This document shows, one piece after another, positions 17,278 to 27,380 of a stretch of DNA of 64,000 nucleotides. Numbering within the stretch: the first letter of the stretch is position 1; every line of letters starts with the position of its first letter. Where the stretch lies: NCBI RefSeq assembly GCF_002215215.1, contig NZ_CP018632.1, positions 6,134,501 to 6,198,500 on the forward strand, given 5' to 3'. The notes under the pieces are model-generated. The model saw only the letters and a list, made by a program, of their open reading frames with translations. It made no database searches and was not told the origin of the DNA. Made by a program: the position numbers and the translations under genes. This stretch comes from Granulosicoccus antarcticus IMCC3135. Lineage in GTDB: Bacteria > Pseudomonadota > Gammaproteobacteria > Granulosicoccales > Granulosicoccaceae.

Positions 17278-18405
17278 TCAGCGTGCGCCGTCGCGTGCGC
17301 CGTCGCGTTCAGCGCCGCTTCCGTCCTGCCCGAGCTCCAGGAAATGCTTGAAAACTGTCTCGGCGCGCTGCCAGACACCCTGATCCAGCTGTTTGAGTGT
17401 CAACAGATACGGCAGCATTTGCCGGGAGAAGTCCTCACTGCTCTCTTTAGGCAGGAGTGAAGGCAGATGATCAATGGCAATCAGGTCCAGCGCGGGGCTC
17501 TGGGCTGCAGCCTCTATCAATCTGACTACCGGCTTATCCATCGTTGTACAGCTCTGGTAGATCGGCAAGGGATTGTATTCACCCGTCGGATCGCAACTGA
17601 CATCGGCAATCACATTCAGGCGACGCTGAGTGCTATTGAGGTGCTCCAGATCAGTGAAAGGTGGATTAGGCGAATTGACAAAAACGCAGTTGATCAACAG
17701 ATCATGTTGCAGAACCGCCTCAAACGGCCCACCTGCTGCTGTCTCCTGCTGATCCCACTGGCTTACCGTCAACCCGCAAGCTGTCAATAATTCACAGGCT
17801 CCACGTCCACACCGACCCAATGCACCAATAACCAATGCATTGGGCTGAGCACCCGTTTGTGCCAGTGATTCGCGAATCTGCGCAACCAGGGCATTCTTGT
17901 CGGGCCATGACTGCAAGGTATCGAGACTAGGCACTTTTCCCTGCGCCTGAGCGGCGTGCGCCAGAACCGCCATGGCCGCACCGACAAAACCAGCCCAGTA
18001 ACCAAACGCTGCGACACGACGACCGGTGTCATCGACCAGATATTCCAGATCATAGAGAGTACCGCCACCAGCGCCGAATGCCTGCACGGTCTCACGCCAG
18101 CCGGTCTGATGTTTATACACATGCGCAAAATGTACATGCCGGCGCGTAAATGGGCCCAGCTCATCGTCCAGTTCCTTGAGCCCAAGAATGATTGCATGTG
18201 CCGCTGACTCACGCCAGGCACCGGCAGCCACCAGACGACAACCTGCCTCGGCATAGTCACTATCAGGAAATATCCGCGCCGGACTTCGCTCTACCACCAG
18301 TTCAAAGCCAGCCTCAATGAGCTCACGGGCAACACCCGGTGTTACCAGGGTTCGCTCTTCGAAGGCTTTGGTTTCAGCGCGCAGCCACAGCAATGTGTTG
18401 TCCAT
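17278..18405 (-). CDS. Saccharopine dehydrogenase (L-lysine-forming)-like / alanine dehydrogenase-fold enzyme
   Basis: 375 residues from the ATG at 18405 (a TTG two codons earlier is possible). The N-terminal half matches the LYS1/AlaDH-PNT fold: LRAETKAFEERTLVTP, FPDSDYAEAGC, ILGLKELDD, then the LYS1-like HFAHVYKHQTGW and LYDLEYLVD. The C-terminal nucleotide part has LVIGALGRCGRGACELL and IADVSCDP. LYS1 enzymes interconvert lysine plus 2-oxoglutarate and saccharopine with NAD. In bacteria the direction and substrate are often unproven. The last residues (RDGARDGAR) come from a 12-bp tandem repeat. No lysine-pathway neighbour is present. Confidence 0.8.
   Translation of the reverse strand: MDNTLLWLRAETKAFEERTLVTPGVARELIEAGFELVVERSPARIFPDSDYAEAGCRLVAAGAWRESAAHAIILGLKELDDELGPFTRRHVHFAHVYKHQTGWRETVQAFGAGGGTLYDLEYLVDDTGRRVAAFGYWAGFVGAAMAVLAHAAQAQGKVPSLDTLQSWPDKNALVAQIRESLAQTGAQPNALVIGALGRCGRGACELLTACGLTVSQWDQQETAAGGPFEAVLQHDLLINCVFVNSPNPPFTDLEHLNSTQRRLNVIADVSCDPTGEYNPLPIYQSCTTMDKPVVRLIEAAAQSPALDLIAIDHLPSLLPKESSEDFSRQMLPYLLTLKQLDQGVWQRAETVFKHFLELGQDGSGAERDGARDGAR
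17281..17308 (+). repeat. 12-bp tandem repeat at the 3' end of the saccharopine dehydrogenase-like gene
   Basis: GCGTGCGCCGTC occurs twice in tandem and then partially, ending at the stop codon of the gene. It adds repeated RDGA residues to the C-terminus and keeps the frame. Confidence 0.8.
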
Positions 18406-18466
18406 GAGCAATTTCTAATTGAGAGAATTGATGGTTGGCAACCTGATGCCAGCCGGTAGTTAAGGA

Positions 18467-20749
18467 TCAATGTACGGACAAGGTGGGGGTAGAGTCAATC
18501 TGGCCAATGCTGGCAGCCTCATCGTAGCCAGCGGCGTGCAAGGCTGCAATACAGTTGACGGCCTGAGCCGCTGGCACAGCAGCCAGCAGCCCACCGCCGG
18601 TTTGCGGGTCACACAGAATTGCCAGACGAGAGTCGGCAAGCTCAGGATCCACGACAATCGTATCCAGTACCTGTTTGTTCTGAGGCCACAGCGAACTGCG
18701 AACACCCTGCTCTGCCAGTGTCAGTGCGCCTTGCAAGACGGGCACCTGTTGTGCATCTACGCTCGCCCCTGCCTGCAAGCCACGAAGCAGCCTGTCCAGA
18801 TGCCCCAACAGGCCGAAACCGGTAACATCAGTCATGTAATGCGAACCCGCTGTGCGGCAGATTTGTGCAGCGCTACGATTGCTGTTCAACATATGCCCCA
18901 GAGCTGCATTAATAGTGGAGCCATTGGTTTTTTGCTGCATCAGACCCGCGAACAACGTGCCGATTCCCAGCGGCTGAGTCAGGATCAGAACATCACCCGC
19001 TTGCACCGATGGTTCAGGCATCTTGTCTTGTTGCCTGTTCAGTACGGCATTCACAACGACACCGATAGAGAGCTCATCACCCTCGACAGAGTGTCCGCCT
19101 GCCAGCAAGCAATTCTCCTCTGACAAGGCTTCCACGACCCCGGCCATCAGCTGAGTCAGGTCGCGCTCGACAATCGCAGGCACTGCGGTGGGCACCGTCA
19201 CGATAAGCTGAGCCGAGTGCACGCGGACATCTACCGTCACGACATCGCTCAGCGCGTGCATGACGGCAATGCGGCCCAGCAGATAGGGATCGTCTACGAT
19301 GGCATTGATGTGATCAATGGACTGCACCAGATGATCGCCCCCCAGATTCAGGACCGCCGTATCGCCAGCCGGCGACAACGTGGTCGTGCCTGCCTGCAGC
19401 GTGCTGGCACCGATGCTGTGCAGCACACGCTCCAGAAGTTGTTCGCCAACCTTGGAGCCACAACCACGGCAACGCATCGCCGGAAGTATCGTCGCATCGG
19501 TCGCGGTGCTGAGCGCATAGCGATGCTTCAATACATCGGGTAATCGTTGCAGATTCGCATTGATGTTCATGGGTGGTAAATCCCTGAATTTGCGCATGAA
19601 AGTCTGATCAATATGATCTTTCCAGCGCCAGATCCAGTCAGCCTCGATGGCCAGAGATCCCCTGCTGGCGATGGCACGCTTGCCGCCGGTCGCCATCAGA
19701 CTCAGGAAGTCCTTCTGCGGGGAAAAGGCCTTCATCGCATCCCCCAGAATAAATCGGCGAATGTTCTCGTACAGATAAGGCGCCTGTCGTACGGCATAGA
19801 CCCCCGCCTTGGCACTGGGGGTGTCTAGCTGTGTGCCTATATCACCCGTGGCAAATACAAAGTCGTGAGACACACTTTGCAGATAGGCATTGGTACTGAC
19901 AAAGCCACGTTGATCCACCGACAGACCCGCTGCAGCTGGCCATGCAGGACCCGTGGCCGCGGTACACCAGAGAATTTCATCCAGCGCCACGACTCGTCCG
20001 TCCGCAGCATTCAGCTTGCCAGCCTCAACTCGAACGACATCAAAACCGGTATGCACCTGAATACCATCCCGGATCGCTGCAGCCAGCGCCAGTTCTCCCA
20101 CACGCGCTGGTCGACCACTCAGCGGCAACTCACCGCGCAAGAACCAGTGAATGCTGGCGACCTGTGCCGGCAAAACGTGTCGCATGGCGGCGACTACTTC
20201 GTATCCACCGGCCCCTGAACCCACCACACCGATGGATACGGATTTGGCATCTGGCTGATTCAACCGATTCTGCAGATCCTGCCAGCGTGCATGGAAACCG
20301 TGCACCGGCTTGACCGGCACAACATGCTCGCGCGAGCCATCAATCGACAGGTCCGGCGTACTTCCTGTATCCAGTGAGAGCACATCGAAGCCAAGTGCCG
20401 GGCGCCCTTGCAGGCGCCCTTGCAGGCGCCCTTGCAGGCGCCCTTGCACGCGCCCACTCTCGAAGTGTACTTGGCGATTTTCCAGGTCCACAGAGGTAAT
20501 GCTCTGCTCAATGAACCTGACACCTGCCCAAGCGCAAAGTTTGCGCAGATCGACATGGATATCATCGACATCGTAGTGACCGGCTATCAAACCTGGCAAC
20601 ATGCCTGAATAAGGCGTCTGCGCCGAGCTGGACACCAACGTCAGACGAACGCCAGGCAAGGGCCGCATGGCCCAACGACGAATCAGCAGAACATGGCTGT
20701 GACCGCCACCAACAAGAAGAACGTCACTGACAACAGGGACGTGCATCAT
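18467..20749 (-). CDS. selD: Selenide, water dikinase SelD fused to an N-terminal FAD/NAD oxidoreductase domain
   Basis: 760 residues from the ATG at 20749, which overlaps the mnmH stop as ATGA. Residues 1 to about 375 form a pyridine-nucleotide-disulfide oxidoreductase related to NDH-2: VLLVGGGHSHVLLIRRW at the start, VGSGAGGYEVV for the second nucleotide site, and FVFATGDIGTQLD. Residues about 415-760 are SelD: AMRCRGCGSKVGEQLL carries the active-site cysteine, followed by QSIDHINAIVDDPYLLGRIA and LAGGHSVEGDE. SelD makes selenophosphate from selenide and ATP. The flavin domain may generate or deliver reduced selenium, a known but poorly understood fusion. It is paired with MnmH, so the selenophosphate is likely used for tRNA 2-selenouridine. 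Confidence 0.94.
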   Translation of the reverse strand: MMHVPVVSDVLLVGGGHSHVLLIRRWAMRPLPGVRLTLVSSSAQTPYSGMLPGLIAGHYDVDDIHVDLRKLCAWAGVRFIEQSITSVDLENRQVHFESGRVQGRLQGRLQGRLQGRPALGFDVLSLDTGSTPDLSIDGSREHVVPVKPVHGFHARWQDLQNRLNQPDAKSVSIGVVGSGAGGYEVVAAMRHVLPAQVASIHWFLRGELPLSGRPARVGELALAAAIRDGIQVHTGFDVVRVEAGKLNAADGRVVALDEILWCTAATGPAWPAAAGLSVDQRGFVSTNAYLQSVSHDFVFATGDIGTQLDTPSAKAGVYAVRQAPYLYENIRRFILGDAMKAFSPQKDFLSLMATGGKRAIASRGSLAIEADWIWRWKDHIDQTFMRKFRDLPPMNINANLQRLPDVLKHRYALSTATDATILPAMRCRGCGSKVGEQLLERVLHSIGASTLQAGTTTLSPAGDTAVLNLGGDHLVQSIDHINAIVDDPYLLGRIAVMHALSDVVTVDVRVHSAQLIVTVPTAVPAIVERDLTQLMAGVVEALSEENCLLAGGHSVEGDELSIGVVVNAVLNRQQDKMPEPSVQAGDVLILTQPLGIGTLFAGLMQQKTNGSTINAALGHMLNSNRSAAQICRTAGSHYMTDVTGFGLLGHLDRLLRGLQAGASVDAQQVPVLQGALTLAEQGVRSSLWPQNKQVLDTIVVDPELADSRLAILCDPQTGGGLLAAVPAAQAVNCIAALHAAGYDEAASIGQIDSTPTLSVH
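20402..20455 (+). repeat. In-frame 12-bp tandem repeat inside selD
   Basis: GCGCCCTTGCAG is repeated four times (the fourth ends CAC), with a partial fifth copy. It encodes repeated GRLQ/GR residues at about position 105-120 of the flavin domain, a surface-loop position between two beta strands. Copy number can change without breaking the frame. Confidence 0.9.
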
Positions 20750-21888
20750 TGCTTCGCGGTCCACTCGAGCAATTCGTCAGCACCGCCTTTCATGACCACT
20801 CGTTGCAGTTTCTTGCTCAGTTGATAGTCGTACATGGGATCGTAGTATTCGCGCAGCATCACCTCGATGAAATCACCATAGGCCGTGGTATCGCCATGAG
20901 TTCGGTGAAGCTGTAGCGCATGATCCAGCAGCTGCAAAGCACGCAGATAGTTCTCTTGCCCGAAGCGTTTCTTGATTCGGGAAAGACTGGAGCGATGATG
21001 CTCGGCATAGCCATTGAAGCCTGCCTCATTACCCTGCAAGGCCTGGTAACGGGCAAGCAGATCAGGCACGTAATCATCAAAGCAATTGATGATGCGCTGT
21101 TGCATATCGCATTCGAGTATCAACATGGGCGCGTCCTGCATCGCCAGACGAAGCGTGTCAGGTAAGCAGACGCGTCCTATCAATCGTGCTTCGTCTTCCA
21201 GATAGACCTGCTTCGAACCAGCCTCTTCCAGCTTCATCAGCTCGATGGTGACCGCATTTTCAAAGTCGATATTACTGGGCTGCGCGGCAGCCATGCCACC
21301 AAAACTGGACCCGCGATGGTTGGCGACACCTTCCAGATCTACCGTGCTGCCCAGACGCCTGATCAGCAGGGTCTTGCCATTGCCGGTTCGTCCACCAATC
21401 AATGTGAATTTCAGTGAGTCGCAGAGCGAGACAAGCGATTCAATAAGAAAAGTTCGCAGGGCCTTATAGCCGCCACTGACCAGAGGCAGATCGATACCAG
21501 CCTCGACAAGCCACTGCTGCGTGATGCGCGAACGCAATCCGCCGCGAAAACAGTACAGAGCACCGTGCGGGTTCTTTGCTGCGAATTCTGCCCACGCCGC
21601 AACTCGTTGCTGGCGAAGTTCCGGTGTCACCAGATCTGCACCAAGACTGATGGCCTGTTGCTGGCCAGCCTGCTTGTAACGAATTCCGACCAGATGCCGT
21701 TCATCGTCCGTCATGAGCGGACGATTGATCGAGCTGGGAAATGAGCCCTTGATGAACTCCACGGGTGCTCTTACATCGAGCAGCGGTGTGTCAGAAAGAA
21801 ACAGGGCGCGATAATCTTCAATCGTGCGCCCTGGCTGCTGTGGCACCGTCACAGGTGCATCCTTTGTCGGTGACATGCCGGTACTCAC
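20746..21888 (-). CDS. mnmH: tRNA 2-selenouridine synthase MnmH (SelU/YbbB)
   Basis: 380 residues from a GTG at 21888 (an ATG at 21876 is an alternative). Residues about 24-145 are a rhodanese domain: PLLDVRAPVEFIKGSFPSSIN and the active cysteine Cys113 in LYCFRGGLRSR. Residues 165-172 hold the P-loop GGRTGNGKT, followed by the helical C-terminal domain (YEDEARLIG-type block reading YLEDEARLIGRV). The enzyme converts 2-thiouridine at the wobble position of Lys, Glu and Gln tRNAs into 2-selenouridine through a geranylated intermediate. It comes first in the unit and overlaps selD, its selenophosphate source. Confidence 0.95.
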   Translation of the reverse strand: MSTGMSPTKDAPVTVPQQPGRTIEDYRALFLSDTPLLDVRAPVEFIKGSFPSSINRPLMTDDERHLVGIRYKQAGQQQAISLGADLVTPELRQQRVAAWAEFAAKNPHGALYCFRGGLRSRITQQWLVEAGIDLPLVSGGYKALRTFLIESLVSLCDSLKFTLIGGRTGNGKTLLIRRLGSTVDLEGVANHRGSSFGGMAAAQPSNIDFENAVTIELMKLEEAGSKQVYLEDEARLIGRVCLPDTLRLAMQDAPMLILECDMQQRIINCFDDYVPDLLARYQALQGNEAGFNGYAEHHRSSLSRIKKRFGQENYLRALQLLDHALQLHRTHGDTTAYGDFIEVMLREYYDPMYDYQLSKKLQRVVMKGGADELLEWTAKQ

Positions 21889-21918
21889 AGCAGATGGGTA
21901 GAGAAAAGTCTGAATTGC

Positions 21919-23259
<1,341 letters not shown>

Positions 23260-23307
23260 TCAAACCCAATACCCTTCGATCCCCCCAGTCTACCAAACAT
23301 ACCCCCT

Positions 23308-23614
23308 GGGTCGGACCATCATTACTTATTGATTCTGTTTAAAGTTTCATGAAATTTGGCCCTATCAAGGCCACTAAACCCACATCAGACGGTAGAAAAA
23401 GGACTGTTTAGCGTCGGTTTCAACGCATTCTGCAGCCAGTTTTCGGTTCTATGCTTACCCAGCTGTCACCTGCAAACAGGTGATAGCTGAGTTTTGCAGA
23501 CATCCCCTCCTTAAAAGCCTGTTTTGACTATGAAAAACAGGCTTTTAAGGGATAAAACGGGCAAGAAATCAGACTAAATATCTTTACAATCAGTAACTTG
23601 CGATGGTCCGACCC
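23308..23614. mobile_element. MITE-like element with perfect 13-bp terminal inverted repeats
   Basis: GGGTCGGACCATC at 23308-23320 is exactly repeated in reverse complement at 23602-23614. Weaker similarity continues inward to about 30 bases. The 307-base interior has no gene, is AT-richer than its surroundings, and contains two hairpins (23461-23488 and 23509-23550). This fills the gap between argG and the ABC permease. It looks like a non-autonomous transposable element or REP-type element. No clear target duplication is visible and no transposase is in the window. Confidence 0.55.
23509..23550. terminator. Long hairpin inside the MITE-like element
   Basis: CCTTAAAAGCCTGTTTT pairs fully with its complement across an 8-base loop (17-bp stem). 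It could end transcripts leaving the ABC transporter operon on the minus strand, or be a structural part of the element. Confidence 0.5.
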
Positions 23615-23619
23615 GTGGG

Positions 23620-24591
23620 TTAGCGTTCTTTTAGGTAGGGGATGCCGACGGCTTTGGGGGCGGTGGCGCGGCCGATGAAGCCGGCCAGCAGAATGACGGT
23701 CAGGACGTAGGGTAAGGCCTGAATGGCCTGTACCGGTACTTCACCGATAACCGGCAGCACAACGCCTTGCAGGCGAATGGCAACAGCGTCCAGAAATCCG
23801 AACATCAGACAGGCCAGCAGCGCAGGAACCGGGCGCCATTTACCAAAAATCAGTGCCGCTAGCGCGATATAACCCTGCCCGGCAGTCATCTCTCGAACAA
23901 ATGAGGCGTTCTGGGCCGTCGATAAGTAGGCTCCCGCAACACCCGCCAAAGCGCCACAAATGGCCACTGCGCAGTATCTCAAACGACTGACCGACAATCC
24001 GGCTGTATCAACGGCGAGCGGATTTTCACCGACGGCACGCAGGCGCAAGCCAAAGCGCGTCCGGTAGACAACCCACCATGTTCCAAAGACAGCCAGCCAG
24101 GAGAGATAAACCAGCACATTGTGGCCACTGATGACGTCGCCGTAGAACTGCCCGATAAACGGTATGGAGCTCACAGCATCAACCAGTGGCAGGTCAATGG
24201 GCATGAAACGCGCATCGCTGCCCAGTGCCGGGGTCTGACCGCCTTGTGAAAACCAGGCGATACCCAGCACAACGGTCAGTCCAGAAGCCAGAATGTTGAT
24301 CGCAAGACCACTGACTACCTGATTACCTCTGTGTGTAATACACGCAAAGCCATGTACCAGCGCCAGAGCTATACCGACGAGAATACCGGTGCCTAGTGCC
24401 AACCAGGCACTGCCGGTTACAGCAGCCACAGCAGCGGCGGCAAATGCCGAGGCCAGCATCTTGCCCTCCAGGCTGATGTCGACAATGCCCGAACGTTCAG
24501 AGAAAAGCCCCGCCATGGCGGCTAGCACCAGCGGTGTGGAGACCCGCAGGGTGGCATCGAGTACAGCGAAAAATCCGGAGAGTGCATCCAT
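23620..24591 (-). CDS. Nucleoside-type ABC transporter permease 2 (BmpA-associated, NupQ-like)
   Basis: 323 residues, about eight to ten membrane helices. The family signature is clear: LAAMAGLFSERSGIVDISLEGKMLASAF near the N-terminus, HRGNQVVSGLAINILASGLT, and RAVGENPLAVDTAGLSVSRLRY in the cytoplasmic coupling loop. It is the second membrane subunit of a BMP/PnrA-type nucleoside importer. Its ATG overlaps the stop of the other permease by one base (TGATG). It is the last gene of the four-gene unit before the MITE-like element. Confidence 0.92.
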   Translation of the reverse strand: MDALSGFFAVLDATLRVSTPLVLAAMAGLFSERSGIVDISLEGKMLASAFAAAAVAAVTGSAWLALGTGILVGIALALVHGFACITHRGNQVVSGLAINILASGLTVVLGIAWFSQGGQTPALGSDARFMPIDLPLVDAVSSIPFIGQFYGDVISGHNVLVYLSWLAVFGTWWVVYRTRFGLRLRAVGENPLAVDTAGLSVSRLRYCAVAICGALAGVAGAYLSTAQNASFVREMTAGQGYIALAALIFGKWRPVPALLACLMFGFLDAVAIRLQGVVLPVIGEVPVQAIQALPYVLTVILLAGFIGRATAPKAVGIPYLKER

Positions 24592-25718
24592 CAGGCAGCC
24601 ACCACCTCATCCACGGGTTTGAACTTCAGGTACACCTTGACGACCCATGGCCGCAGCATCAGTGCCAATGCGCCAGAGAACAAGATGATCAGCCCCTGGA
24701 TGGCAACCACCATTTCTCGGGTAATCGTCGGAATCTCAAACGCCAATTCCGCCCCACCCTGATACAGCACCCCAAACAACAGGCTGGCCATGATGATCCC
24801 TACCGGATGATTACGCCCCATCAGTGAGACGGCAATTCCGGTAAATCCATAACCTGCCGGAAAATTCAGCAACAAGCGATGATGTACGCCCATGATCTCG
24901 TTAACGGCAACAAATCCTGCCAGAGCACCCGAGATGCACATCGCGGTAATGATGACGGCTTTAGGCTTGATGCCGGCATAGCGTGCAGCATCTTCACTCT
25001 GACCGGATGTACGCAGCTCGTAGCCCCAGCGTGTTCGCCAGATGTAGACCCAGACAAAGACACTGCACAGCAGAGCAAAGAACAGCGACATATTCAATGG
25101 ACTACGCGTGACTTCCATGCCGAACCAGCCCAGAAATTCGTGCATGAACGGCATCCAGGCCGATTCATCGAAAGCTCGGGTTTCCGGTGACATCTGCCCC
25201 GGCTTGATCAATACATTCACCAGCAGGTAAACCATGATCGAGGAGGCGATGAAATTGAACATGATGGTCGTGATGACGATATGGCTGCCACGATAGGCTT
25301 GCAACCAGGCGGGAATAAATGCCCAGGCAGCGCCGAAAACGCCGGCGGCAATAATGCCCAGTGGAATCAGGAGCAAGGTCGGCAGGTATTGATCCAGCGT
25401 CAGGAAGACAAGGCCCACACCCAGCCCGCCGATATAGGCCTGCCCTTCACCACCGATATTGAACAGATTTGCATGAAAGGCCACTGCAACGGCCAAACCG
25501 GTAAAGATAAAATTGGTCGTGTAGTACAGGGTGTAACCAATGGCCTCATCGTAGCCGAAAGCACCATTGATCATGATGCCCACCGCTTCGACGGGATTCA
25601 CACCGATGGCCAGCATGATGAGACCGGAAAAGAACAGTGCCATCAGGATATTCAGCACTGGAATGAGGCCGATTTCCAGCCAGGCTGGTAACGGAATGCT
25701 GCTGGTATTGATACTCAT
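24591..25718 (-). CDS. Nucleoside-type ABC transporter permease 1 (BmpA-associated, NupP-like)
   Basis: 375 residues, highly hydrophobic. GLAVAVAFHANLFNIGGEGQAYIGGLG at about 75-101 and ELRTSGQSEDAARYAGI in the coupling loop are typical of this permease family (YufP/NupP-like). The C-terminal tail has added helices and a charged end. Its ATG overlaps the stop of the ATPase gene (ATGA), and its own stop overlaps the next permease, so the three are coupled. It pairs with the second permease to form the channel. Confidence 0.92.
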   Translation of the reverse strand: MSINTSSIPLPAWLEIGLIPVLNILMALFFSGLIMLAIGVNPVEAVGIMINGAFGYDEAIGYTLYYTTNFIFTGLAVAVAFHANLFNIGGEGQAYIGGLGVGLVFLTLDQYLPTLLLIPLGIIAAGVFGAAWAFIPAWLQAYRGSHIVITTIMFNFIASSIMVYLLVNVLIKPGQMSPETRAFDESAWMPFMHEFLGWFGMEVTRSPLNMSLFFALLCSVFVWVYIWRTRWGYELRTSGQSEDAARYAGIKPKAVIITAMCISGALAGFVAVNEIMGVHHRLLLNFPAGYGFTGIAVSLMGRNHPVGIIMASLLFGVLYQGGAELAFEIPTITREMVVAIQGLIILFSGALALMLRPWVVKVYLKFKPVDEVVAA

Positions 25719-27286
25719 GCTGCCGTTTCCTGATGCGCATTGGCCATCATCAGCCCCAGCTGAGTCTTGTCGGCGTCGCGTCCATTGATTTCAGCAACGA
25801 CCTGACCTTCGTACATGACGATGATCCGATCGGCCAGGGTCATGATTTCATCGAGTTCGACCGACACCAGCAGCACTGCACAGCCGCCATCGCGCATCTC
25901 GATGATTTTTTCGTGAATGAGTTCGATAGCGCCGATATCGACACCTCGAGTTGGTTGACCCACCAGCAATACGTCCGGCTTTTTCTCCAACTCGCGGGCA
26001 AGGATCAGCTTCTGCTGGTTACCGCCGGAAAAGGATGCAGACTTCAGCTTGGGATCGCAGGGACGCACATCGAAGCTTTCCATGAGTTTGCGACAGCCAT
26101 TGCGAATGGCATCCAGTCGCAGCAAACCTCTTGCATTGAATTGCTCGGAGCGTTGATAGCCCAACACCGAACTTTCGGCGGCTGTGAAAGATTTCACCAG
26201 ACCCAGCTTCAACCGATCCTCGGGTACGTGGTGCACTTTCAGGGCTCGCATCTCCGATGGGTTGATAGGCTTATCGGCGGTCACCGTTCGGCCATTCAAG
26301 GTTACCTGGCCTGAGGTGGGGGAATTGATGCCTGACAACACTTCAAGCAGCATACTCTGACCATTGCCAGCGACACCGGCCACACCTACGATCTCGCCCC
26401 GCCTGACATTGAAGGACAGATTTTTCAGGCGTACCTTGCCGGTTCGATCAATGACACCCAGGTCGCGGACTTCGATGCCGAGCGGTGTATCTGCAGGCAA
26501 AGACTGATCGCGGTGATAATTTTTGGTTTCCAGCTTCCGGCCAACCATCAGCTCGGCCAGCTCGCTCATGCTGGTATCGCTGGTTTTCCTGTGAGCCACC
26601 ATCTCTCCCATTCTCAGAACGGAGACAGTGTCAGTTATGTCCATGATTTCGCGCAATTTATGCGTAATCAGGATAATGGTTACGCCCTGCTCCTTCAGCG
26701 CGTTGAGAACGCGAAACAACTGGTCTGCTTCCTGCGGTGTCAATACCCCCGTAGGCTCGTCCAGTATGAGAATTTCTGCATGCCGGTACAGAGCCTTGAG
26801 AATCTCTGTCCGTTGCTGCTCGCCAACTCGCAGCTGGGAAACCAGGCTATCAACGCGAACCGACAGGTGATACTCATCGGCCAGACGCTGCAGCTCTGTG
26901 CGCGCTTTGGCGGCACTGTGGGACAGCAAGGCATGCCCTTCAGCCCCGAGCATGACGTTTTCAAGCACGCTGAAAGTATCAACCAGCATGAAATGCTGAT
27001 GCACCATACCGATACCGGCAGCGATGGCATCTTGTGAATTGTGAATCGCGACCGGCTTGCCATTGATCAGCACCTCACCACTGTCAGCCTGATAAAAGCC
27101 GTACAGGATACTCATGAGGGTGGATTTTCCAGCACCATTCTCACCCACAATACCGTGGATGGTGCCGCGCCTGACCTTGAGGTCTATTTCATGATTGGCA
27201 CGGACAGCACCAAAACGCTTGGAAATACCGCGCAGCTCGATAGCGTACGCGGCATCTGCTTCCACTGAGCTGGCAGACGAAGTCAT
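25715..27286 (-). CDS. Nucleoside-type ABC transporter ATP-binding protein (duplicated ATPase, NupO-like)
   Basis: 523 residues holding two ABC ATPase domains. First: Walker A GENGAGKSTL (about 50-59), signature LRVGEQQRTEILKAL, Walker B EILILDEPTGVLTPQEAD. Second: GVAGNGQSMLLEVL in place of a full Walker A, signature FSGGNQQKLILARELE, Walker B DVLLVGQPTRGVDIGA where Gln replaces the catalytic Glu-type position. This asymmetry is normal for sugar/nucleoside importers (RbsA, YufO). It powers the two permeases. It starts 94 bases after the binding-protein gene. Confidence 0.93.
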   Translation of the reverse strand: MTSSASSVEADAAYAIELRGISKRFGAVRANHEIDLKVRRGTIHGIVGENGAGKSTLMSILYGFYQADSGEVLINGKPVAIHNSQDAIAAGIGMVHQHFMLVDTFSVLENVMLGAEGHALLSHSAAKARTELQRLADEYHLSVRVDSLVSQLRVGEQQRTEILKALYRHAEILILDEPTGVLTPQEADQLFRVLNALKEQGVTIILITHKLREIMDITDTVSVLRMGEMVAHRKTSDTSMSELAELMVGRKLETKNYHRDQSLPADTPLGIEVRDLGVIDRTGKVRLKNLSFNVRRGEIVGVAGVAGNGQSMLLEVLSGINSPTSGQVTLNGRTVTADKPINPSEMRALKVHHVPEDRLKLGLVKSFTAAESSVLGYQRSEQFNARGLLRLDAIRNGCRKLMESFDVRPCDPKLKSASFSGGNQQKLILARELEKKPDVLLVGQPTRGVDIGAIELIHEKIIEMRDGGCAVLLVSVELDEIMTLADRIIVMYEGQVVAEINGRDADKTQLGLMMANAHQETAA

Positions 27287-27380
27287 AAGTGTGATTCGCC
27301 TGTTCCAGCGTCAATGAATGTCATGGCCTGGGATCTGATAACAGATCGCAAGCATGCGTCTCTGAGCAAAGGCTACGATC

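Noticed and set aside
20402-20455. Possible CRISPR-like array
   Set aside because: Units are contiguous 12-bp copies with no spacers, in frame within selD, and no cas genes are present.
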